Of a stretch of DNA of 11,247 bases, positions 1 to 6,410 are shown piece by piece (the first letter of the stretch is position 1; every line of letters starts with the position of its first letter). This DNA is from an uncultured Dechloromonas sp. (GTDB taxonomy: Bacteria > Pseudomonadota > Gammaproteobacteria > Burkholderiales > Rhodocyclaceae), in NCBI GenBank assembly GCA_946477505.1, contig CAMKYP010000087.1, forward strand, positions 1 through 11,247, given 5' to 3'. The position numbers and the translations under genes were made by a program. The notes below the pieces were generated by a model. It ran no database searches and was not told where the DNA came from. It saw nothing but the letters and a program-made list of their open reading frames with translations.

Positions 1-600
1 CCCCATATCGGTATAGAAGCGCTGCATGTCCTCGCTGCCGAGGGCGATCATGCCAATGGTGCCACCGCCGTTGCGCAGGGCGATCAAGGCCTGCGAACGG
101 ATATGCGACGCATGTTCGCCGAACCACGACGCGGTGCCGAAGCCTGCCGTCGAACCGCAGTACGGGCGGGCCAGTGTCTCGGCAAAAACCTGCAGTTCCT
201 CGCTGACGGCGGCGAACTCGGGCAGGTCTTCGATGCCTTCCGGCTTGTCCCACAGGCGCAGAGCGACGTGCGGCACGGAAAAATCGTCGCGCAGGTGGAA
301 ATTGAGGAGATGAATGACCGCCTGGAAGGTTTCGGCGGCAACCAGCGCCACCGCCAGGCGATGCACCTTCTCGCTGATTGCGTCGTTTTCCTCGCCGAAA
401 GCGATCAGTTCAGCCAGCTTGCTCTCGGTCGCCCGGTTTTTTTCGCGCAGCGTCAGCATCTGGCGCTCGGCCAGCGACACCGCCCGGCCGCCGTGCGGAT
501 GCGGCACGAAAATCTGTGCCATCAGGTCGGCGTATTGCTCAAAAAAGCCGGGATTGTTCTTCAGATAGTCCGCGATTTCCTCGGGGAACATGGCGCTCAT
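1..600 (-). CDS. DUF484 family protein (3' end cut by window edge)
   Basis: The reading frame opens at an ATG at 600 and stays open for 200 codons to the window edge, so the C-terminus is missing. The ATG overlaps the dapF stop by 4 nt (ATGA), which fixes this start and implies translational coupling; a second ATG three codons later is possible. The product starts with FPEEIADYLKNNPGFFEQ, has a charged, probably helical stretch at about residues 45-80, and a GAF-like C-terminal half with PYCG near 146-149 and the motif LGSEDMQRF near 187-195. These fit the DUF484 family, which is typically around 220-240 residues, so some 20-40 residues are probably lost. The molecular function is unknown. 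In many proteobacteria this gene sits between dapF and xerC, so xerC may lie just beyond the left edge (inference). Confidence 0.9.
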   Translation of the reverse strand, partial: MSAMFPEEIADYLKNNPGFFEQYADLMAQIFVPHPHGGRAVSLAERQMLTLREKNRATESKLAELIAFGEENDAISEKVHRLAVALVAAETFQAVIHLLNFHLRDDFSVPHVALRLWDKPEGIEDLPEFAAVSEELQVFAETLARPYCGSTAGFGTASWFGEHASHIRSQALIALRNGGGTIGMIALGSEDMQRFYTDMG

Positions 601-1427
601 AATTCAATTTCTCCAGAAAACACGGTAACCGCCGGGCCGGTCATCAGAACCGGGCGGCCGGGGCCGCCCCAGGCAATAGTGAGGTCGCCGCCACGCGTCG
701 TCACCCGTACCGGTGAATCGAGCAGGCCGCGTCGGATGCCGGCAACGGCAGCGGCGCAGGCACCGGTGCCGCACGCCAGGGTTTCGCCCGAGCCGCGCTC
801 ATAGACGCGCAGCTTGATGGCATGACGATCGACGATCTGCATGAAGCCGGCATTGACCCGCTTCGGGAAACGCTCGTGGCGCTCGATCAATGGCCCATGC
901 TGCTCGACCGGATGGGTCGCGACGTTATCGACAACCTGCACGGCATGCGGATTACCCATCGAGACGACACTGGTTTCCAGCGTTTCGTCGGCAACGTCAA
1001 GCAAATGAACGATCACGTCCTCGTCGGCCATGAATGGAATTTCAGCCGGCAGGAAGCGCGGCTCGCCCATGTCCACAGTGACATTGCCGTCGGCCTCGAG
1101 GCGCGGCTCGATGATGCCCTTGAGCGTCTCGACCCGAATCTGCCGCTTGTCGGTCAGCCCCTGGTCATGGACGAAACGTACGAAACAGCGGGCGCCGTTG
1201 CCGCACTGTTCAACCTCGCCGCCATCGGCGTTGAAGATGCGGTAACGAAAATCGATGCCGGGCTGCGTCGCCTTTTCAACCAGAAGAATCTGATCGCAGC
1301 CGACGCCGAAATGGCGGTCAGCCAGATAGACCAGTTGTTCCGGGCTCAGGGAAACCTGTTGGCGCACGCCGTCGAGGACAACGAAATCGTTGCCCAGACC
1401 ATGCATCTTGGAGAATTTGAGTTTCAC
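597..1427 (-). CDS. dapF: Diaminopimelate epimerase
   Basis: Converts LL-diaminopimelate to meso-diaminopimelate in the cytoplasm, the last step before the peptidoglycan cross-linking residue and the lysine precursor. The 276-residue length is normal for the family. The N-terminal signature MHGLGNDF is at residues 8-15. The two catalytic cysteines are visible: Cys75 in EQCGNGAR (73-80) and Cys219 in GETLACGTGAC (214-224). NADG at 66-69 is also conserved. The start is GTG at 1427, preceded by GGAG six bases upstream; the ATG at codon 8 would remove the first beta strand and is less likely. It follows the GNAT gene after 60 bp and overlaps the DUF484 gene by 4 nt. It belongs to the minus-strand envelope operon but may have its own weak promoter. 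Confidence 0.98.
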   Translation of the reverse strand: MKLKFSKMHGLGNDFVVLDGVRQQVSLSPEQLVYLADRHFGVGCDQILLVEKATQPGIDFRYRIFNADGGEVEQCGNGARCFVRFVHDQGLTDKRQIRVETLKGIIEPRLEADGNVTVDMGEPRFLPAEIPFMADEDVIVHLLDVADETLETSVVSMGNPHAVQVVDNVATHPVEQHGPLIERHERFPKRVNAGFMQIVDRHAIKLRVYERGSGETLACGTGACAAAVAGIRRGLLDSPVRVTTRGGDLTIAWGGPGRPVLMTGPAVTVFSGEIEL

Positions 1428-1454
1428 GTGCCGCTCCGCTGAAAGACTCTGAAA

Positions 1455-1482
1455 ATCATAGCAGAGACAGCACGTTGCCCAA
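1455..1482 (-). promoter_or_regulatory. Possible internal promoter for dapF
   Basis: On the minus strand TATGAT (1455-1460) resembles a -10 box (5 of 6). TTGGGC (1477-1482) is a weak -35 box with a 16-bp spacer. It lies in the only gap of more than a few bases within the minus-strand operon, 28 bp ahead of the dapF GTG. No terminator is visible between the GNAT gene and dapF, so this would supplement read-through and not replace it. The -35 match is poor, so the call is tentative. Confidence 0.35.
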
Positions 1483-1487
1483 AATTC

Positions 1488-1994
1488 TTAAAGTTTCTTC
1501 TCCATCACGTAATCGTCCATGACGTAGCCGCGGCCGATATCATCGACCATCACTTCGCGGACGACGAAACCATACTTCTTGTACGAGTTGATGGCATTCA
1601 CGTTGCGCTTGTTCACCTGCAGGATCACACAGGGGTAGCCTGCTTTTTTGGCCCGCTCGGCGACGTTGGCAATCAACTGCCCGCCAACACCACGGCGCTG
1701 GACGTCCGGGTGGATGTAGAGCTTGTCCAGCTTGAACTCGCCCTTGTAGATTTCACTGAAGGCAAAGCCGACCCGCCGACCGTCGTGAAAGGCCTGGTCC
1801 AGCCATTTGTGGAGATCTTCGAGATCGTCATACAGGCGCTCATGCCCGTAGCGCTGCTCGAGCATGAAATCGATCTGTTCCTGAGTGATGATGCCGGGAT
1901 AGGTCGCTTGCCAGATTTCGCGGGCCAGGGCGGCGATGGCCGGCACATCGGGCGGCGTCACGGGACGAATTTCGACGTTCAGGTTGCTGTTCAT
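1488..1994 (-). CDS. GNAT family N-acetyltransferase
   Basis: A 168-residue single-domain GNAT protein, expected to transfer an acetyl group from acetyl-CoA to an amine. The acetyl-CoA pyrophosphate-binding motif A is clear: LDKLYIHPDVQRRGVGGQL at about 89-107, with the QRRGVGG loop at 99-105. The C-terminal motif B follows in NVNAINSYKKYGF at about 131-143. The N-terminal region resembles the small PaiA/RimI-like group of GNAT enzymes, but the substrate cannot be read from the sequence. The ATG at 1994 overlaps the stop of the upstream acyltransferase by 4 nt (ATGA), so the two are probably co-translated. The position between lipid acyltransferases and dapF suggests a shared transcript, not necessarily a shared pathway. 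Confidence 0.92.
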   Translation of the reverse strand: MNSNLNVEIRPVTPPDVPAIAALAREIWQATYPGIITQEQIDFMLEQRYGHERLYDDLEDLHKWLDQAFHDGRRVGFAFSEIYKGEFKLDKLYIHPDVQRRGVGGQLIANVAERAKKAGYPCVILQVNKRNVNAINSYKKYGFVVREVMVDDIGRGYVMDDYVMEKKL

Positions 1995-2866
1995 TTATAA
2001 AACCTCTGTTCTCCGGGTGGCCGGGTCTTGAAGCGCTTGTGCAACCAGAAATACTGCTCCGGCATGCGCAGCACCTGGCTTTCGATAAACTGGTTCATGT
2101 ATTCCGTATCGGCTTCCACGCTCTCGCCGGGGAAGTTCTCCCAGGGCGGCATCACCTCGATGTCGTAGCCGTCAGGAGACTGCCGGCAAATCACCGGCAC
2201 GACACGGGCACCGGTGAGCCGGACCAGGCGGGACAGCGCAGGGATGGTTGCTGCCTTTACACCGAAAAAAGGCACGAAAATCGACTCGTTCGGCCCAAAA
2301 TCCATGTCCGGCAGGTAGTAGAACGGGTGGCCATCCTTCAGCGCCTTGACGATCTTGCGCATCCCGTCCTGGCGGGATAACAGGACCGCCTTGTTGAAAC
2401 GCATCCGTCCGTCATAGAGAAGCTTGTTCAGAACGGGATTCTTCTGCATGGAAAAGACGCTGCAGCCGACAACATGCATCGACACCACGGTCCCACCGGC
2501 ATCGAGGCCGACAAAATGCGGCGTCAGCAGGATGACCGGGCGTCCCTGTGGATCGGTCAGGTGTTCCGTTCCGTGTATGCGAATGATGCGCTCCAGCCGC
2601 TCCTTCGAGGCCCACCAACCCAGCGTGCGATCCAGCACGGCCTGGGCGAAGGCGACGAAATGCCGCTTGGCAATGTCTTCGCGCTCGGCTTCGGTTTTAT
2701 CCGGGAAACAAAGGCGCAGATTGATCAAGGCAACCTTGCGCCGCTCGCGCCCCAAGGCATAGAGCAGTCGCCCCAAACCCCGGCCGAGCGCCCGCAAAAC
2801 CGGCAAGGGCAACCAGTGCAACAACCACAGGAAGCCAACAAGAAGGTAGGTGAAAAAGACTTTCAA
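1991..2866 (-). CDS. lpxL: LpxL/LpxM-type lipid A acyltransferase (HX4D copy)
   Basis: Member of the LpxL/HtrB/MsbB lysophospholipid acyltransferase family, which adds secondary acyl chains to Kdo-lipid A precursors at the inner-membrane cytoplasmic face. An N-terminal hydrophobic anchor (about residues 3-24) precedes the catalytic motif H117-FVGL-D122 (HX4D). YYLPDMDFGPNES (183-195) and the C-terminal WLHKRFKTRPPGE (274-286) are typical of the family. The length of 291 residues is slightly short of E. coli LpxL (about 306). The start is TTG at 2866, preceded by GGAG six bases upstream and only 3 nt after the stop of the paralogue; there is no ATG near the expected N-terminus. The symbol is by family; whether it transfers the first or second secondary chain, and which chain length, cannot be told. 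Confidence 0.93.
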   Translation of the reverse strand: MKVFFTYLLVGFLWLLHWLPLPVLRALGRGLGRLLYALGRERRKVALINLRLCFPDKTEAEREDIAKRHFVAFAQAVLDRTLGWWASKERLERIIRIHGTEHLTDPQGRPVILLTPHFVGLDAGGTVVSMHVVGCSVFSMQKNPVLNKLLYDGRMRFNKAVLLSRQDGMRKIVKALKDGHPFYYLPDMDFGPNESIFVPFFGVKAATIPALSRLVRLTGARVVPVICRQSPDGYDIEVMPPWENFPGESVEADTEYMNQFIESQVLRMPEQYFWLHKRFKTRPPGEQRFYK

Positions 2867-2869
2867 GGA

Positions 2870-3712
2870 TCACTCCACCGGCGGCGCTTCCGCGCCCCCC
2901 GGTCGCTTGTAGCGGTTATAGCCCCAGAGGTACTGGGTCGGACACTGGCGAATCAGGGTTTCGATCTCATGGTTGATCTGCTGCGCCCGCTCAATAGTCG
3001 AACCTGCCAGGGGGCTGGTCGGCTGCGAAAAATGAATGCGGAAACCGCGCCCTCCCGGCAAACGCTCCCCCCAGGTGAGCAAGGAAACGGCATTGGTCTC
3101 GGTCAGTCGCGCCGCCAGCGTCATGGTATAGGCGTAGCGGCCAAAAAATTTCAGCCAGACACCCTCGCCGGTCTTGGGGGCCTGATCCGGCAGCATGCCC
3201 ACCATCTCGCCTTTCTTCAGTGCCTTGATCAGCGCGCGCACACCAGACAGGTCAGCCGGCGCCAGGTGCAGATGCTGGCGCTTGCGCCCCATCAGGATCA
3301 GTTCGTTGGCAGCGGCCGATTTGGGCTCACGGTACAAGACCGTGATATCGCCGAAGGATGACAGGTACTGGGCGGTGATTTCGAAACAGCCGAGGTGCGG
3401 CGTCAGGAAGACAATGCCCTTGCCGGCGGCGCGTGCTGCTTCGACATGCTCCCAGCCGACGACCTCGGCGACGAGCGGCACAGCCTCTTCCAGCGGCCGC
3501 ATCCAGATCCGCGCCAGTTCGACCATCTGCTTGCCGGTTTCTGCGGCGACGGCGCCGCGAATGGAGGCATCGATACCGGCCTGCGCCAGGTTGTCCCGCA
3601 CGTGGCGACGATAGGTCGGCGACAGCCAGTAGATCAACCGGCCAAGCACCCCGCCAAGGGCATGCAATACGCACAACGGGAGCTGGGAAAGAAGGCGAAA
3701 GAGAAAAACCAT
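2870..3712 (-). CDS. LpxL/LpxM-type lysophospholipid acyltransferase (HX4E copy)
   Basis: The second acyltransferase of the same family and the first gene of the minus-strand operon. The N-terminus is hydrophobic (about residues 2-30), the catalytic motif is H106-LGCF-E111 (HX4E), and the C-terminal block YLWGYNRYKRPGG (261-273) matches the LpxL/LpxM fold. At 280 residues it is compact. The start is ATG at 3712, with only a weak G-rich SD (GGGG) about six bases upstream. It is clearly divergent from the neighbour at 1991-2866, so this is an old paralogue pair and not a recent duplication. The pair may add the two secondary acyl chains of lipid A one after the other (inference). Alternatively this copy could act on another lysolipid, for example in ornithine lipid synthesis; the sequence does not decide. 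Confidence 0.92.
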   Translation of the reverse strand: MVFLFRLLSQLPLCVLHALGGVLGRLIYWLSPTYRRHVRDNLAQAGIDASIRGAVAAETGKQMVELARIWMRPLEEAVPLVAEVVGWEHVEAARAAGKGIVFLTPHLGCFEITAQYLSSFGDITVLYREPKSAAANELILMGRKRQHLHLAPADLSGVRALIKALKKGEMVGMLPDQAPKTGEGVWLKFFGRYAYTMTLAARLTETNAVSLLTWGERLPGGRGFRIHFSQPTSPLAGSTIERAQQINHEIETLIRQCPTQYLWGYNRYKRPGGAEAPPVE

Positions 3713-3751
3713 GAGGCCCCGGGGGTTGAATCCCCCTGAGAAAAGGTTACC

Positions 3752-3780
3752 ATTATCTAATCGCCGAGTTAAACAGACAA
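3752..3780 (-). promoter_or_regulatory. Sigma70-type promoter of the acyltransferase-dapF operon
   Basis: On the minus strand, -35 TTGTCT (3775-3780) and -10 GATAAT (3752-3757) are separated by exactly 17 bp. They would start transcription near 3745, giving a leader of about 33 nt before the ATG at 3712. This leader contains a small inverted repeat, five G (3721-3725) and five C (3732-3736) around a 6-nt loop. That hairpin lies just upstream of the weak SD. The assignment rests on consensus matching only. Confidence 0.6.
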
Positions 3781-3818
3781 CTTGCGGGGCGATTCACAAA
3801 TTCTGCTAAAGCGTCGCC

Positions 3819-3867
3819 TGCTCGTGGTCCAAAGCTGGTAACGCCGGATCAAAGGACCACTGGAGCA
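3819..3867 (+). promoter_or_regulatory. metK leader hairpin that sequesters the Shine-Dalgarno sequence
   Basis: Two consecutive 5' arms, TGCTC (3819-3823) and GTGGTCC (3824-3830), pair perfectly with GGACCAC (3854-3860) and GAGCA (3863-3867), leaving only a 2-nt bulge (TG, 3861-3862). The 12-bp stem covers most of the metK SD (GGAG, 3862-3865), six bases before the TTG start. The 23-nt apical part can form a further small hairpin, CTGG (3835-3838) with CCGG (3844-3847). This implies translational control of metK by RNA structure. The arms are nested, unlike the H-type pseudoknot of SAM-II, SAM-V or SAM/SAH riboswitches, so I assign no known class. No convincing metK promoter is seen; TTGCGG (3782-3787) with a poor -10 GCTAAA (3805-3810) would start the RNA right at this hairpin. 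Confidence 0.6.
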
Positions 3868-3871
3868 CCAA

Positions 3872-5035
3872 TTGAGCGATTACCTCTTCACCTCGGAATC
3901 TGTCGGCGAAGGCCATCCCGACAAGGTTGCCGACCAGATCTCCGATGCCATCCTCGACGCCATCCTGTCCCAGGACAAGCATTCCCGCGTCGCTGCCGAA
4001 ACCCTGTGCAATACTGGCTTGGTCGTGTTGGCAGGTGAAATCACCACGTCCGCCAACGTCGATTACATCCAGATCGCCCGCGACACCATCAAGCGCATCG
4101 GCTACGACAACACCGATTACGGCATCGACTACAAGGGCTGCGCCGTGCTCGTCGCCTATGACAAGCAGAGCCCGGACATCGCCCAGGGCGTGAATGCCGC
4201 CTACGACGACAACCTCGGCCAAGGCGCCGGCGACCAGGGCTTGATGTTCGGCTACGCCTGCGACGAGACCCCGTCGCTGATGCCGCTGCCGATCTACCTG
4301 TCGCACCGCCTTGTCGAGCGCCAGGCCATGCTGCGCAAGGACGGCCGCCTGCCGTGGGCCCGCCCGGACGCCAAGTCGCAGGTCACCATCCGCTATGTAG
4401 ACGGCAAGCCGCACTCGATCGATACCGTCGTGCTGTCCACCCAGCATTCGCCGGACATCAGCCTGGAAGACCTGCGCGAAGCGACCATCGAACAGATCAT
4501 CAAGCCGGTGCTGCCGAAGGAACTGATCAAGGGCGACATCAAGTTCCTGGTCAACCCAACCGGCCGCTTCGTCGTCGGCGGCCCGCAGGGCGACTGCGGC
4601 CTGACCGGCCGCAAGATCATCGTCGACACCTACGGCGGTGCCGCGCCGCACGGCGGCGGCGCCTTCTCCGGCAAGGATCCGTCCAAGGTCGACCGCTCCG
4701 CCGCCTACGCCACACGCTACGTGGCCAAGAACATCGTCGCCGCCGGCCTCGCCTCGCGCTGTCTGGTGCAGGTCTCATACGCCATCGGCGTCGCCGAGCC
4801 GACCTCGATCATGGTCGAGACCTACGGTACCGGCAAGGTCAGCAATGAAACCCTGACCGCGCTGGTCCGCAAGCACTTCGACCTGCGCCCGAAAGGCATC
4901 GTCAACATGCTTGACCTGCTCCGCCCGATCTACCAGAAGACCGCCGCCTACGGCCACTTTGGCCGCGACGAGCCGGAATTCAGCTGGGAAGCGACCGACC
5001 GCGCCAACTTGCTCAAGTCGGATGCTGGCCTGTAA
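3872..5035 (+). CDS. metK: S-adenosylmethionine synthase
   Basis: Makes S-adenosylmethionine from ATP and methionine in the cytoplasm, as the source of methyl groups for the cell. The 387-residue length is normal (E. coli 384). Visible hallmarks are FTSESVGEGHPDK (6-18) with ATP-binding His15, the family signature GAGDQGLMFGYA (118-129), and the phosphate-binding loop GGGAFSGKD (261-269). The start is TTG at 3872, with GGAG six bases upstream. MSDYLFTSESV aligns with the usual MetK N-terminus, and no ATG or GTG fits. The weak start codon plus the SD hairpin suggest deliberately limited translation. It is divergent from the acyltransferase operon across a 159-bp gap and ends in its own terminator, so it is probably monocistronic. 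With ahcY and metF downstream it forms most of an activated-methyl-cycle cluster. Confidence 0.98.
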   Translation: MSDYLFTSESVGEGHPDKVADQISDAILDAILSQDKHSRVAAETLCNTGLVVLAGEITTSANVDYIQIARDTIKRIGYDNTDYGIDYKGCAVLVAYDKQSPDIAQGVNAAYDDNLGQGAGDQGLMFGYACDETPSLMPLPIYLSHRLVERQAMLRKDGRLPWARPDAKSQVTIRYVDGKPHSIDTVVLSTQHSPDISLEDLREATIEQIIKPVLPKELIKGDIKFLVNPTGRFVVGGPQGDCGLTGRKIIVDTYGGAAPHGGGAFSGKDPSKVDRSAAYATRYVAKNIVAAGLASRCLVQVSYAIGVAEPTSIMVETYGTGKVSNETLTALVRKHFDLRPKGIVNMLDLLRPIYQKTAAYGHFGRDEPEFSWEATDRANLLKSDAGL

Positions 5036-5060
5036 TAAGCAGACTCAGTGAAGATTTGCG

Positions 5061-5088
5061 AAAAGGGAGCCAAATGCGCTCCCTTTTT
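5061..5088 (+). terminator. Intrinsic terminator of metK
   Basis: GGGAGC (5065-5070) pairs perfectly with GCTCCC (5078-5083) across a 7-nt loop, and the flanking AAAA (5061-5064) pairs with the first bases of a run of five T (5084-5088). It begins 26 nt after the metK stop. The symmetrical A and T tracts mean it could also work weakly on the other strand, although no minus-strand gene ends here. Confidence 0.92.
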
Positions 5089-5105
5089 CGTTAAAATCAG
5101 CAAAT

Positions 5106-6311
5106 ATGTTGAAGAAAATCCCCGTCGAAAAACTGACGCTGGGCATGCACCTGCAAGCCTTCTGCGGCGCTTGGCTGGATCACCCATTCTGGCGGACCAA
5201 ATTTGTCCTGACCGACCCGAACGATCTGCTCCTCATTGCGGAAAGCCCGATCAGAGAGGTTTGGATCGACATTTCCAAAGGCAGCGACGTGGACATTGCT
5301 GCCGGCGAGATCGTCGTCGAAGTGGTGAGTGCGACAGATATCCCACCTGAACAACCCGCAGCCCAGGAAAAGGCGTCGTTCACCGATGAGGTCAAACGCG
5401 CCACGAAAATTGTCGCCAAGGGCAAGGAAGCCGTTGTTTCCATGTTCCAGGAAGCGCGCATGGGCAAGGCCATCGAGGCCGAAGCAGCGGCGCCACTGGT
5501 CGAGGAAATTTCGAATTCCGTGATGAGGAACCCGGGGGCACTGATCAGCCTGGCTCGACTGAAGACTGCTGACGACTATACCTTCATGCATTCCGTGGCC
5601 GTTTGCGCGCTGATGATTGCGCTGGCCCGCCAGCTTGATCTCGACGAACAACAGGTCCGCGAGGCAGGCATGGCCGGCCTCTTGCACGACCTGGGCAAGG
5701 CGATGATTCCGCTTGAGGTGCTCAACAAGCCGGGCAAGCTGACCGACGAGGAATTTGCGCTGGTCAAGACCCACCCCGAAGAAGGTTACAAGCTGCTGCT
5801 GGAAGGCAGCGGCGTCAGCGAGGTGACCAAGGATGTCTGCCTCCACCACCACGAGAAGATCGATGGCAGCGGTTATCCCAAGGGCCTGACCGGTGAGACG
5901 ATGAGCCTGTTCGCCAAAATGGGGGCCGTCTGCGATGTTTACGACGCCGTCACCTCCAACCGCCCCTACAAGGCCGGCTGGGACCCGGCCGAGTCGATCA
6001 AGCGCATGGCCGAATGGACCGGCCATTTCGACCCGATGGTCTTCCAGGCTTTCGTCAAGAGTCTGGGCATCTACCCGATCGGCTCGCTGGTCAAACTGGC
6101 CTCCGGGAAATTGGGCGTCGTCATTGAGCAGGGCGAACAATCCCTGCTCAAGCCGAAGGTGAAGATTTTCTTCTCGACCAAGTCGCAGGCCTATATCAAG
6201 CCGGAAGTCATCGATTTGGCACGCAGCGCAGAGAAAATTGCCGGTCGCGAAGATGCCGCCAAGTGGGGTATCAAGGATATCGACCAATACTGGGCCGGCG
6301 ACAAAGGCTGA
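5106..6311 (+). CDS. HD-GYP domain cyclic-di-GMP phosphodiesterase
   Basis: Predicted to hydrolyse the second messenger c-di-GMP, so it would influence motility, biofilm or surface behaviour. The N-terminal region (about 1-130) matches the DUF3391 type that precedes many HD-GYP domains: IPVEKLTLGMHL at 5-16. The HD-GYP domain spans about 135-330 with the metal and signature residues intact: H162, H194-D195 (LLHDLGK), H223, HHHEKIDGSGYPKG (247-260) and D277 (VCDVYD). There is no signal peptide, membrane segment or receiver domain, so it is cytoplasmic and its input signal is unknown. The start is ATG at 5106; no SD is present upstream. It lies 17 nt after the metK terminator. The stop overlaps the predicted ahcY promoter. 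The length of 401 residues is typical. Confidence 0.94.
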   Translation: MLKKIPVEKLTLGMHLQAFCGAWLDHPFWRTKFVLTDPNDLLLIAESPIREVWIDISKGSDVDIAAGEIVVEVVSATDIPPEQPAAQEKASFTDEVKRATKIVAKGKEAVVSMFQEARMGKAIEAEAAAPLVEEISNSVMRNPGALISLARLKTADDYTFMHSVAVCALMIALARQLDLDEQQVREAGMAGLLHDLGKAMIPLEVLNKPGKLTDEEFALVKTHPEEGYKLLLEGSGVSEVTKDVCLHHHEKIDGSGYPKGLTGETMSLFAKMGAVCDVYDAVTSNRPYKAGWDPAESIKRMAEWTGHFDPMVFQAFVKSLGIYPIGSLVKLASGKLGVVIEQGEQSLLKPKVKIFFSTKSQAYIKPEVIDLARSAEKIAGREDAAKWGIKDIDQYWAGDKG

Positions 6312-6337
6312 AACTCAGCCAAAAAACGGTTTATAAT
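6308..6337 (+). promoter_or_regulatory. Promoter of the SAH-riboswitch/ahcY operon
   Basis: A perfect -10 box TATAAT (6332-6337) lies 18 bp downstream of CTGAAA (6308-6313), a 4-of-6 match to the -35 consensus that overlaps the stop codon of the HD-GYP gene. The predicted start near 6344 falls just before the first base of the SAH aptamer at 6347, which supports the call. Confidence 0.75.
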
Positions 6338-6346
6338 CCGAAACCT

Positions 6347-6410
6347 ACCGAGGGGCGCTGCAGGAGCGCGGTGATCACATCGCTCCCAGGCTCGGTTTAA
6401 AACGGCGCTC
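6347..6410 (+). ncRNA. S-adenosylhomocysteine (SAH) riboswitch aptamer
   Basis: The RNA matches the SAH riboswitch consensus known upstream of ahcY in betaproteobacteria. P1 pairs ACCGAG (6347-6352) with CTCGGT (6391-6396). The conserved GGCGCTGC block (6354-6361) follows P1. P2 pairs GGAGCG (6363-6368) with CGCTCC (6381-6386), and the conserved CCCAGGCTCG (6385-6394) comes next. The 3' strand AAACGGCGCTC (6400-6410) supplies the pseudoknot, with GCGCTC (6405-6410) pairing with GGGCGC (6353-6358) through one G-U. From the known class, SAH binding is expected to switch expression on, so the cell clears SAH when it builds up. It controls ahcY and, through the operon, the membrane protein, tlyA and metF. 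Confidence 0.95.

Noticed and set aside
822..1442. 206-codon plus-strand frame over dapF
   Set aside because: The opposite strand codes for a complete dapF with both catalytic cysteines; this frame is a shadow.
2474..3361. 295-codon plus-strand frame spanning both acyltransferase genes
   Set aside because: It crosses the junction of two well-supported minus-strand genes and is rich in Q, R and P without any domain.
3745..3842. Possible long-range pairing of GTTACC (3746-3751) with the metK loop GGTAAC (3837-3842)
   Set aside because: Only 6 bp over about 90 nt, and the most plausible metK transcript would start downstream of the first element.
3819..3874. metK leader as a known SAM-II, SAM-V or SAM/SAH riboswitch
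   Set aside because: The arms are nested in one hairpin and not in an H-type pseudoknot, and I do not see the conserved core of those classes. A covariance-model search would decide.
3806..4651. 281-codon open frame antisense to metK
   Set aside because: Lies over the metK signature regions and its leader hairpin, has no family match that I recognise, and is explained by codon bias.
5097..6287. 396-codon open frame antisense to the HD-GYP gene
   Set aside because: A shadow of a gene with intact HD-GYP catalytic motifs; low-complexity composition and no motif of its own.
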